DNA from: Jaapia argillacea MUCL 33604
Lineage: Eukaryota; Basidiomycota; Agaricomycetes; Jaapiales; Jaapiaceae
Assembly: GCA_000697665.1 (NCBI GenBank)
Contig: KL197727.1
Location: forward strand, 372,001-436,000
Length of the DNA stretch: 64,000 nt
Direction: 5' to 3'
Below are positions 22,217 to 32,817 of the stretch, one piece after another. How positions within the stretch are numbered: position 1 is the stretch's first letter; the number at the start of each line of letters is the position of its first letter. The notes under the pieces are model-generated. The model was not told the DNA's origin, searched no databases, and worked only from the letters and a program-made list of their open reading frames with translations. A program made the translations under genes and the position numbers.

Positions 22217-25200
22217 TACTCGTACTGCTCTGCGGCCTCGATGCAGGCGTCCATCATACATCCATGATTATCGGCAGGGTTGGCTTGATGCATGCGGCTC
22301 CGCACCGCGTTCAATATCGTCCCTGCTCTAAAGAGACGATGAGGTTCTGAACTGAAAGAAAAGGTGAAACCAAACTCACTCAATATCTCCATACACCACT
22401 TTCACATCAAACACTATCGAACCGATGGACATTGGCCACGAAGCCAAGGACTCTTTGTCAAGGATGTACGAAACGACCGCCTTCGCTCTGGTCTTGCGGA
22501 AGAGGACAACCACCTTGACCCTCAGTTGTGAAGAATCGCTGCCGGTGGGAGGGTTGATTTCGATTGACGTCGGGAACTTGATAGCGAGGAAGTTGAGCTG
22601 AGTTCGGAACTGAGCGCATGCCGAGCATGTGTCGGCGAGTATTTGATAGATCTGTAAGAAACGAGCGGCAATGGTGAGTAGTTTGTCAGTGAAAGGACGA
22701 GCAGAACGCTTACCTGGCGGACATTGACGGTGTCTTTCCTGTTGGTAATTTGATGCCTAACTGTTCGTAGCATAAAGTCGCTCAGCTGCGGGAAAGTATC
22801 CCGTCGTCGGGACGCGGGGTCATCCACCCGAACGATGGTAACCTCCTCCTGAATCGGTTTGAATTTGACACAAGGAACCGTAACACGAAGGGTAGAGGCA
22901 TATACGAACTCCATGAGATCGTGCTTGACTTTGAGTATCCGTAGCATGTGCAGCTCGTCGATCACATCCAATTCATCTGAAAGAGTATATCGTTAACGCA
23001 GGATGGAAAGCCCTCAGGTCCGGTCGGACGTACCTCTGAGTTTGAACACCTCAGCTTGTGTACCGTTCTTCTGAATATGGAGCTTTCGCTGGCCTTCAGC
23101 AATCGCCTCGGTAGCCTCGTGGTTCTGTGCCTCGATCTCAGAGAGCTTGTCTTGAATCCTCTCAAGTTTCGCATTGGACTCTGATATGTCAGAACGGAAA
23201 ACATCAAGAATCGACCTTTAAACAAATCCCGTCAACGGGGTCTAAATCAAAGGAAGACGAAGGTAACCCACTCTTGTTCAGCGATAGCTGCCTTCAGGTC
23301 AGCAAGATGCCCCTGGTCGCAATTCTGGATTTGCTCGACCTCTGCCTGCTCTTTCTCCAGTTCTCGCATGATTTGGTCATATTCTTCTTGTAACGAAGGA
23401 ATAACATCTTGAGCGTCCTTGATGATATTTTCCAGTACTTTCGCATCCTAAAATTCTAAATGAGAATCACCCAAGGCGAAAGAGAGAAAACCAGACTTGC
23501 CGATTCAAGTTGAGAAAACCCTTCCTCGGCTTTCTCATGCAATCCTTGCACCCATGAAAGTTTCCAGTCATACCATTGTGACCTCGCCGAAGCATGCGCA
23601 TAAGCCTTGATCAACTTGAGAGTTTGCTACAAAACCAAATTTGCATCAACGTCAGTTAGGAACCAAACCACGCAAACACAGATGACCGAACCTGGAAATC
23701 CAACCGATCCTCTTCATCACAACTCGAAAACTCCTTAAACAATTCAGGCGTAACTTTCGCAACCTCTTCCTCCGCCTGCTTAAAATTCACTTTGCCATGT
23801 TCGATCCAGGCTCTTAGGTCCTTCGCTACCAGCAGATAAAGTTCCAACTGAGGAACGTCGACCGTCATAGCAGTTACATATTCCGCTAGCGGAATCTGTA
23901 CCTCCTCTTCATCCTCTTCGGCCCCTTCACCTGTAGAGGAGGAGGAACGACGACGTTTCCCATCTCGTGGTTGGAGGGCTGAGCGGTGGATTGTAGATCG
24001 GCGAGGGACGGTGAGTTCATCCATGAACTTGATACCCGTCATGGTAAGGAATTGTTCGATGGATATCGCAGGCTAAAACAAAATTCAGTACTAGAGAACT
24101 CCTTTGGAAATTGAGGAAGAGCTCACTCCTTCATCCTCTTCGAACGGCTCAGCCTCCAATCCAGCAGGACCAGCGGCTTCAACGTCCATCCTCCACTGCT
24201 CAGTCGGATTGACCTCTACCTCGTCCTCTTCATCAAACGTGATATCCACAACCATAGGTCCCTCCAGCTCGACAGGAGTGGCCGTAACATGACTCGGCAC
24301 TGCAAGAGGTGCAATCCTAGAAACGGGACTCCCTGAACGTCTGGGAGATGCAAGAGACACAGGAGAGGGCGATCCTCTGGTCGGACTAGGAACAGCAACA
24401 TTCTGCCTCACAAACTCCCTCTCACATCTCATCTCCACCTCCTTTCCCTTCCCCTTACTCACGGGAGAAGCAGGTTTATCAACCATGGCAGGAGGTAAAG
24501 GGGCTAAAGGCTCCTCAGCCGAGACGGAAGTCGAACCAACACTAGCTCTCCCCAACCTAGTCATCCCCACCATCTTCTCATTCACCCCTCCCTCTTGATT
24601 CTGCCCCGCAACGGAATTAGGACCCAAACTCAACACCCCACCCAAACTCCTTCTATGCGCAAGGTACCCAGGCGGCCTCCTCCCACCAACACTAGCTCTC
24701 CTAGCCCCAATACCTCCTTGAGTGGTAGAAGCAGCTTCAAAAGGCGCACGTTTGCTAGGCGATAACCTCCCAGGTGTCTTGACAGCTCCAACACCACTGG
24801 AAACAGGCGAATCCCTCCCTCCACCAAAAGCAACTTTCTTCTTCGGACTAGGTTTCTCTCCATCTTCCGCCTCGTCAAAATTTAACCCTGATATCGCGGC
24901 GGTGCGTTTCTGGCCTGGGGTAGGACGTGAGGTATTTGGTGTAGGCCGAGAGAGGGGTGCGGGACGAGGAACGGAGACGGGAGGAGCAAAGGCTGCTGTG
25001 AAAGCTGGTTTGGGTTTAGGAGTTTGAGAGGTTGGAGTAGATTTGAGTGGTTTGAAAGGGGGTGGGTGAAATGGGCTTTGTGTTGTTGTCAGAGGTTTTA
25101 CCGGGACGGATGTAGATGTCGTAGTCTCTGAATTAACAGGACGGGCATCGCCATTTTCTTTGCCGTTCGAACGAGAACCAGAAACACCAGGACTTGAACG

Positions 25201-26865
25201 CGAAGCGGATTCTCCTTCATTCCCTTCACTATCTCCTCTCGGAGTGAAGGAGAATGCGAAGGGCTTTGGAGCTGCAGGTTGGTCGGGAGGGGGTGGAGGG
25301 CTGAACACTGATGTGGCTGCAGGTACCGGTGGGCTAAACACGGACGGTGGAACTGTCGGGACGGGTGCACTGAACACCGAGCTGCTCTGCGACGGGGCGC
25401 TGAACACCGAGTTAGTCTGGGACGGAGCACTGAATACCGAGTGTCCACTCTGCGCCGGTGCAACGACGGGAAGACCAGACACTGATTCTCCGAACGCCCC
25501 AGGGACAGGTCTATTAGCAGGGTGCGCAACGGGAGTCCTGTTTTCCTCCTCCTCTCCCTCCTCCCCATCCTCTCTCGGCAAGCCGAACCCACTCAAATCA
25601 GGATAAATCCTCTCCTCTCCCATATCCCCACCCTCATCCATCCCAAGCTCCTCAAACCTAACCCCACTCGCTCTTCTCAAAAGACCAGTAACGTTCACAG
25701 TCCTATCCCCCTCTCCATCCGGCTCTTGATCACTAACAAAACTATCCGTACTCTCAAAACTAACCTCCCCTCCTACGTCTTCACCCTCCAACCCAAACGA
25801 AGTCCTCGCAGCACTCAACCGTTGTAACGCATCAGTCAACTCCATCCCCTCCTCCCCTTCATCATCAGAAGGGACAGGGGGAGGGGGTTCGGGTTCGTCA
25901 CCGCCGTGAGTAACGGCGCGGAGTGCCAACCACGCTTCACTTGGAGGTTTTGGTTCGCGGAGGGATTGGGTTAGGGGTACTGTGAATTCCATTGGGTATG
26001 ATTCTGATTCTGAAGCAGAGGTGGTGGTGGTTGAAGAAGTGTGGTCGAGTGATTCGTCTGCTTCTGTTATTTGGGAGAGGGGGAGACGGGGGTTTGCGCG
26101 TGTGAATGACATGTCCTCCCCTTCGACACCTTCTGTATCGGATGATGTGGGGGCATCGTCTGGGGGAGGAGGCGCGATTGAACTTTTGCGCCGTGAAGAG
26201 GAAGGGAAACCGAGAGAGACGGAACGACGGCGGAGGATGGATTGTTGGATCGCTTCTGTTATTTCCATACTCTCATCTCCTTCTCCTTCGTCCCAATCAT
26301 CGTATTCTCCTTCTCCTTCACCAGCGGGTTGGGGGAGGAAATGGGAAGGAGAAAAGGCGACGGAATCGTCCAGTTCCATACTCATTTCTCCTCCTTCTGA
26401 TTGACGGCGGAGGGAGGATCGTCGGGGTTGGTGGGTGTAGGCGTTTTCATTAGTTATTCCTCCTGCACCTCCTACGGAGGAACGTCTGGAAGGTCCGGCA
26501 TTGGGAACGGGAGGAGGGGGGAGGGGTTGTTGGGGTGAAGTATCGGGTGAAGAAGCTGGTGAGGCAAAGCCCACTTTAGGAGGGACTTCGAATACACGGA
26601 CGTAAGCATGTCCGTCGAACGTTACTCGTCTTCCCAAACTCTTTCGTGGTCCCATCGTCGTCGTCGTTTGGATATTGGTATTCTCCTTCGTGGCGTCGAG
26701 TTGAGTTGGTAGGGAGACGGAGGCGGGTAGGGAGGTGAATTCGAGGGTTTGAGCGATGGTGGCGTTTGCTAGAGTGTTTGCTTCTTCTGATGCTGAGGTT
26801 AGGAGGGTTGGGTCTATTGGGGGTTGGATGTTGAGGGAGGATTTTAGGATTGATTTGCGGGGCAT
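22217..26865 (-). CDS. SPC105: Kinetochore protein SPC105/SPC7 (KNL1)
   Basis: This is the KNL1 subunit of the KMN network at the outer kinetochore, a platform for the spindle checkpoint and PP1. The N-terminus shows both PP1-docking motifs: SILK at residues 5-8 and RRVTF at 79-83. MELT-like Bub3/Bub1 docking sites follow: MELDDS ~163, MEITEA ~200, MSFTRA ~252, MEFTVP ~292, MELTDA ~341. A repeat-rich stretch around 468-521 contains VFSAPSQ units. The long first exon (24091-26865) is followed by shorter exons that code for the Spc7 domain (MTGIKFMDELTVPRRSTIH, DVPQLELYLLVAKDLRAWI), coiled coils, and a C-terminal region (VTIVRVDDPASRRRDTFP to DACIEAAEQYE) expected to hold the RWD pair that binds the MIS12 complex. 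Total is near 1,370 residues. It diverges from a kinesin-6. Confidence 0.93.
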
Positions 26866-27380
26866 CTGAAATATTGAACATTGTGTTATTGTATCAGGAC
26901 TAAGTGGATTTATGGTTTAGAGGGTGGGAGCGTACGAGGACACGTCTGGCTCGCGCACGAGGAGAGAGGATCTCGCCTGGAGCGAGGGAATGGGGACGTT
27001 TCTTGTGAGATGAGGATTTCTTGTGGTTTGGGACTGCGATTGATTTGCGACGTTTGTTGGGGGAGTTTGATTTGACCATGTTGGATGCTTAGTCTATTCC
27101 AGGTAATTTTGAGAGTCAAGGAGAAATTCGCGGAATAAACCAAGTAGTAAGGCAAGATTGTATGCAAGGACCAGAGAGTTGGCGCACGGACCAGTCAACG
27201 GTCAACGTCAGTTAACGACGAGCAAGAGAGAGGGTCGGTGGCTGTCGCCCAACACGAGCAGCGCAATCAACGCGCCAAACCACGTGACAGTGGTTCTGCA
27301 CGGCCACGTGACCAACACGCCTCGCGTCAAAATTGCCTTGTTATTCAAGTCAGCATCCCTTTCTGCAGATCGATAACAGG
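26866..27380. promoter_or_regulatory. Bidirectional promoter of SPC105 and kinesin-6 with two CACGTG boxes and ACGCG motifs
   Basis: These 515 bp separate the two divergent start codons. The kinesin-proximal third contains AACGCGCCAAA (27269-27279; ACGCG core, and TTTGGCGC on the other strand), CACGTG at 27281-27286, CACGTG at 27305-27310 and TCGCGTCA at 27322-27329 (TGACGCGA on the other strand). ACGCG/GACGCGA is the type of element bound by the fungal G1/S factor MBF, and CACGTG is the basic-helix-loop-helix box. That these are functional is inference from their clustering and from the mitotic role of both genes. Confidence 0.5.
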
Positions 27381-30300
27381 ATGGCGACCAGAAACAAACC
27401 GACGACATCCGCACTCCCGACCCGCGCATCCTCAAGAACAAAGACTCCAGCTGTGCCAACGACCAGGTCAACAAGGGCTGCGGCAAAGTCTGCTGCACCA
27501 CCGCCAGTGGCACCGATAGCGGCACCGACCAAGAAGGCAGCAGCGACAAAGAAAGCACCTGCAGACAGGAAACCGCTTCACAACAGGAACGCATCTCCAG
27601 ATGTCGTCGCTGCCCAGCCTACGCACGCCGTCGACGCAGACCGTGAACCAATCAAGGTACGCTCCCTCCCATACCCCCCAGCATGTCCTAACAACCCCAC
27701 CAGGCCTACCTCAGGATCAGACCCTACACAGGAACAGACCCACAACCAGACATCCCTCCCTACCTCCTCCCCCTCTCCCAATCCCAAGTCCGCATGACTG
27801 ACCCTTCCTCCTCCTCCCACCCCTCTCAACAACGTTCCTCAACAACCCTCCCCTCCTCAATCTACACCTTCTCCCACATCTTCCCCCCAACAACTCCCCA
27901 ATCATCGTTCTTCACACATACCACTCTCCCCCTCATCAACGACCTCCTCCTTGAAGGAAGGAACGGGTTGATATTCGCTTATGGCGTTACTAATAGTGGA
28001 AAGACATTTACTGTCCAGGGAGGCAAGGGCGAGGGCCAAGCAGGCATTTTGCCAAGGGCGTTGGACGTCATTTTTAATAGTATCGAGGGGTTACACGCTG
28101 ATAATCGCGTGAGTGTCCCTTTCCTCTTACTTTCCTCGGTACTGACAAAACCAACAGTACCGACCCGTCCGCCTCCAAGGCGTAGAACCAATACCCCCCA
28201 CCCCAAATTCCTCTTCCCCCATACCCACCACAATCCCAACCCTAGCATCAGTCCTGGACCCCTCCCTCTCCACCGACCAAGACGCAGACCTCGAACAAGA
28301 CATAGACCCAACAATCCTCTCCCTAGACCGCAACTACGAATACTCAGTCTGGCTCTCTTACGTAGAAGTCTACAACGAAAAGGTGTACGATCTGTTAGCT
28401 TCTTATTCTGCTACTCCTACTGGTGGGAGTGCCAAGGGACATGCGAATCAACCGTTGTTGGTTACGAGGAAGGCTTTGACGTTGAAATCTTCACCGCCTG
28501 GTGACTCTCCTGACTCGCCGGGGGGTCCTTCGCCTGGTAAGCGTCTCCCTCCCCCTCCTCACTCCTGCTTTGCTCACTCCCGCCTTACTCACTCCTGCCT
28601 TACTCACTCCTGCCTTACTCACTCCTGCCTTACTCACTCCTGTCTTACTCACTCTCCCTCCTCACCCACCCCAACCCACATAGGCAAATACATCTCAACC
28701 GCCCTCCAAATCCGCGTCAACTCAGCCCACGAAGCCAAATCCCTCCTCACCCAAGGCCAACTCCACAGACGCGTATTCGGCACAGTAGCAAACCGTGAAA
28801 GTTCAAGAAGTCACGCTATAGTTCAACTTAAAGTTTTGAGGTGTCATAAAGGGGAACGAGATGTCAGTACTCCTTCTTCCGTTCCTATGGCCTCCCTCCT
28901 TGCTCGTCTTCTCCTTTAACCCGTCGAAACCCCCGCTAATTTGCACCCGTGTAGGACCCAACGAGTATCCAAACAACCCGTCTAACATTGGTAGACCTAG
29001 CAGGTTCCGAACGAACAAAACATACCCAAACCACAGGCGACAGACTAAAAGAAGCGGGAAACATTAACAAAAGCTTGATGGTCCTCGGACAATGTATGGA
29101 AGTGATGAAATCGAACCAGATGAGACTTGCTCAGTCTTTGAGGGGGGATCAGAATCAGAATCAGCATGAGGTTGGGGTGGGGGAAGGTGGGGTGGGCAGA
29201 GTGGGTGGGAAAGGGGGGGAATCGAGGATTGCGAGACCGGTTTGGGGAGGGGGCGCGGGTGCTGGTGGGAGGATGGATACGAGGGAGGTTAAGAAGGGTT
29301 TGGCGGTCGTTCCGTTTCGGCATAGTAAATTGACGGAGATATTGATGGATTATTTCGTTGGGGAGGGTAGAGCTGTGAGTGCTTTCCTCCCTTCCGCCCT
29401 TCCTTCCTTCCTTCCTTCCTTCCTTCCTTCCTTCCTTCCTTCCCTGCTTTCATTGCCATCATTCGTTTCAACAACATGATCATATTAACACCCCACCACA
29501 GGTAATGATCGTCAATGTCAACCCCTACGACACAGGCTACGACGAGAACTCTCACGTTATGAAGTTTGCGGCTATTGCTAGAGAGGTTTGTACCAATGCT
29601 CTGCCTGCTCCCGTTCATCGCTTGCCTCCTCCCGCGGGCGATGGGAAGAAGGGGAAGGGGAAGAAGGAGGTGGTGGTGGAGGAGGTTGTGAAGGTGAAGG
29701 AGCAGAGGAGGAAAGTGACTATTTCGATGGGAGGAGGGGGGAGGAAGAGTGAGACTATGTTGGAAGTTGTTGAAGGTAGGTTTAGCTTCTTTCTTCATAA
29801 CCTATCGCTCCCCCCTTCCTACCTGAGCCGTGTGATTGATATGTGGACGTTTTTGTAGAGGACGAAGAACCAGGTGATGGAGATGAAGGAGATGACTATG
29901 ATGGGATGGATAACCCTCTAGTCGATGCGTTGTTCGAAGAAATCGACGCTCTTCGTATGCAGGTTCGTTTCTCCCCTCCCTCTCTCGTTGACCAAACTTC
30001 CTACCCTCTATCATCACACCAAAGTTATTCGAATCCGAAATGCGTTGCGCTTTGATAGAAGCCGAGACGCGAGAAGAGGTGACGAAAGAGATGGAGGATA
30101 GGATGAGAGATATGGAGAGGATGTTTGCTAGGAGGTTGATGAACGAGGTGCGTTTTGTCCCCTCCTGCGAGTTATGTGCTCGGAGAATGTTGAGTGGATT
30201 TTGATGGTGGTGGCAGGTGGAACAAAGTGAGATCAAGACGGATGCAAAGATTGATTTGTTGCATAAGAGTGGGTTGTTTGGGAAGAGTACGGGCAAGGCT

Positions 30301-31396
30301 AAGGGGTTGATGCCTCCACCACCACCTCCCATTGTTATCGAGGAGGAGGAAGAAGAGAGTGAGATAGAAGTTGACATGAGTCTTGTGGGCCCTCCCTACC
30401 TTCGTTCTTGACCCCCCACTAACTAATATACTCCCACAGCGAGATGACCGAGACACCGACGACGAGATCGAATCAGAATCAGATGGACGGAGACCATCAT
30501 CCCCTCTCGCCGGCAAGAGCAAAGGAAAGAAAAAACAATCGATAGCTCCTATCCCAATAGTCGAGGACGTCCCGGATGATGGAGAGGTGAGCATGATGCT
30601 CCCTCCCGAATTCGATGGAGATGAGGAACCGGATGCGGAGGATGATGAGACGCAGGATGGGGATGAATTGATTGATGATGAAGCGGAGGAATCGGATGGT
30701 GAGGAGGAAGAAGAGGAGGAGAGTGAGGAGGTGGAGGATGAAGATGAGACGGAGACGGATGATGATTGGCAGCCTGAGCCGGTCGTAAAAGGGACGGCAA
30801 AGACGTCAAAACCTGCTGGGGGCTCCAAGGCGACTTCAACTTTTCGTCGTCGGGTTGTCAGTGATGAGGACGAGGACGAGGACGAGGACGCTTCCCTCCA
30901 TTCGTCCCCTCCACTGCCCAAGAAACCCACAGGTTCGAAAGGCAAGGCTGGCACTGCCAAGACTCAGACGCGACCCGCCTTGCCCTTATGGGACAGTTCC
31001 GACGACGAGATCTCTGTCGTTCCCAAAGGCAAAGGCAAAGAGAGTCAACGCGCCTCGTCTCACAAGAAGGTGTCCAGTATCGAAGACCAGTTTGACGAGT
31101 TATCGTTGGACGACTCTGTCATGATCATCCCTGACAAGAAGGCTCGTCAGAATGCTGTTGTTCGAGGTGCACCTGAGGTTGAATACGTTCCTCAGGTAGG
31201 TGAGGGTGATACTGGCAAGAAGAAGAAACGGTAAGGTTTTCAAACTTTGTTGAGAGGTGATGGTATGCTCATGAGAGATGTTAGGGTGCTTGGAGCCAAG
31301 ACAGCGTTTAGTGTGGACCAGATTGAGAGGCTGACTATGGCTGCTGAGAAGGAGGTGGATAAACCTGTTAGAAGGACGACCCGGGGGATGAAATGA
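27381..31396 (+). CDS. Kinesin-6 family motor (KIF20/MKLP/Klp9-like)
   Basis: This is a plus-end microtubule motor of the mitotic spindle midzone. About 1,070 residues are spread over eleven exons. After a basic, Ala/Pro/Thr-rich N-terminus the motor begins ([10 protein letters not shown]). It has the P-loop GVTNSGKT, the kinesin-6 style [27 protein letters not shown], switch I NRESSRSH, switch [10 protein letters not shown] and [13 protein letters not shown] Gly-rich insertion of ~50 residues precedes the last of these. Then come [26 protein letters not shown] and the stalk signature [14 protein letters not shown]. The tail is acidic, then basic, ending VRRTTRGMK. The family call rests on the insert positions and stalk motif. 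One intron (28537-28683) is in frame and carries a minisatellite; another holds a CCTT microsatellite. Confidence 0.9.
28537..28683 (+). other. In-frame, stop-free intron of the kinesin-6 gene
   Basis: Donor GTAAGC, acceptor ACATAG. The intron is 147 nt (49 codons) and contains no stop in the reading frame, so the frame stays open across it. Splicing joins GPSPG directly to [11 protein letters not shown]; retention would insert a stretch with LTHSC repeats. Confidence 0.7.
28561..28650 (+). repeat. 15-bp minisatellite, six copies
   Basis: The unit is ACTCCTGCCTTACTC. Six adjacent copies start at 28561, 28576, 28591, 28606, 28621 and 28636; copies 3-5 are identical and the outer ones have one to three differences. 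It lies wholly inside a kinesin-6 intron, and its unit length keeps the reading frame. Confidence 0.9.
29399..29443 (+). repeat. (CCTT)n microsatellite in a kinesin-6 intron
   Basis: About eleven CCTT units sit in the intron at 29374-29501, just after the donor. They form a pure pyrimidine tract on the coding strand, far from the acceptor, and are probably length-polymorphic. Confidence 0.9.
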
Positions 31397-31538
31397 GGGT
31401 TTGTATGGATTGATATAGTATTTGTTGTATGCTACCTTGCTGAATCTATGGCACCTCTTTGATTGCACTGAGGACCATTGCAAGTATAGTCAGACCTGTG
31501 GGTCGCCGGTCTCAAAAGGTTAGGGTCTGAAACTTGGC

Positions 31539-32545
31539 ATGATACCAACACCTGATCTCTCCCATCTGACAAAAGATGACTTTGAACATGTCTATGAACC
31601 TGCAGGTATGATATCTTCTTATCTAGAGAGATCAAAGCTTGAATTCTTGAATTTAGAGGACACCTTCATCTTGCTCGATGCTCTCGAACAAGATGCCGAG
31701 GAACTCAGAAACCTCAAACCAAGTTTTTGTCTAGAAATTGGGTATATGAGCTAACCTCTTATCACTTTGCGTCGCTCATTTCAGGTTTGTTACTCCTCAG
31801 ATCGGGCTCAGGATGCGTCTCTGCTTTCATAGGCACCATCCTCGGTTCTTCCGCATCCAGTGAGCCCTATCCCCACTGCTCGCTTCAGTGACTGAGATAT
31901 TCCAATGAAGTGTTTCTATGCACCGACATTAACCCGCTGGCCTGTCGTGCCACCTTAAAGACCGGAACAAGAAACAAGGTACATCTTCAACCTCGTTCAG
32001 AGGTTCTTCGCTGACGTCCCCCATCTCTCAGTAGATCCCTCTCGAACCGGTCCAATGCTCGCTGACTGCACCCTTACTCCCTCGGCTGAGCCACTCAGTT
32101 GACGTGCTCCTCTTCAACCCGCCCTATGTACCAACTTTCAGAGAAGAGGCGGAAGATGCCCAAGGTCATCGAGGGATTCAAGGCGCATGGGCTGGAGGCG
32201 CAGCTGGTATGGAGGTCACACAACACCTGCTAGATATCGTGCAGGTGAGTGCATTTCGGTCACAACAGATGGTCTCGTGAGAGCTGACACCTCGCCCCAA
32301 AGGAATTGCTCTCCGAGACTGGGCGTTTCTACTTGGTCGCCGTCAAGCAAAACGACGTCCCAGCGATCCGCCGGAAGATGCTCGAAGTGTACAACCTACC
32401 TAGCGAGGTTCGTGATCCATGACCTTTCACTTGACCACCCGAGATCGAACGCTGCAACCCCCAGATCGTCATCCAACGACAAGCTGGTCGAGAACATCTC
32501 TTCGTTGTAAAATTCTTTCGACAACACATCACCATCATGAAATGA
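31539..32545 (+). CDS. MTQ2: MTQ2/HEMK2-type eRF1 glutamine methyltransferase
   Basis: This is the catalytic subunit, with TRM112, that N5-methylates the Gln of the GGQ motif in release factor eRF1. The protein starts [20 protein letters not shown], keeps the AdoMet-binding motif I ([19 protein letters not shown], across an intron) and the acidic residue of motif II (CTDINPLAC). The catalytic NPPY motif appears as [12 protein letters not shown]. It ends with [16 protein letters not shown], then a VVKFFRQH strand and TIMK. About five introns are required. It is small, near 220-230 residues, as is usual for the family. The 3' end faces the tricalbin gene with 272 bp between stops. Confidence 0.92.
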
Positions 32546-32817
32546 ATACAGCTTTGCGTTCGTTCTCCTTGACTGTCTCTGCTAGTTCAAGCACAATGGA
32601 TATGTATATGGTACAAGAAACAGAATACAGACGCGTCCGTGGGTGCGAATAGGAGGCAAACTAGGATAATTATCATATCCGCTGGAAAGAGGCAGCGAGT
32701 CGTAAGCTACGGCGTATATGACACTCTTTGTGCACTGATTGTTCACATGGGATCAGAATGAAATACTGAAGGCAGAACAAACTACAAGCCACCACCTACG
32801 CGGGACGCACCACGAAT

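Noticed and set aside
29399-29443. CCTT array as a sign of a mobile element tail
   Set aside because: It is a plain microsatellite inside a well-formed intron; no target-site duplication or element body adjoins it.
30172-30960. 262-codon Ser-rich frame opposite kinesin-6
   Set aside because: It is the reverse strand of the acidic Asp/Glu-rich kinesin tail, which always yields a Ser-rich shadow.
32187-32510. 107-codon frame within MTQ2
   Set aside because: It is a shadow of the MTQ2 exons carrying [10 protein letters not shown] and [10 protein letters not shown], read in another frame through introns.
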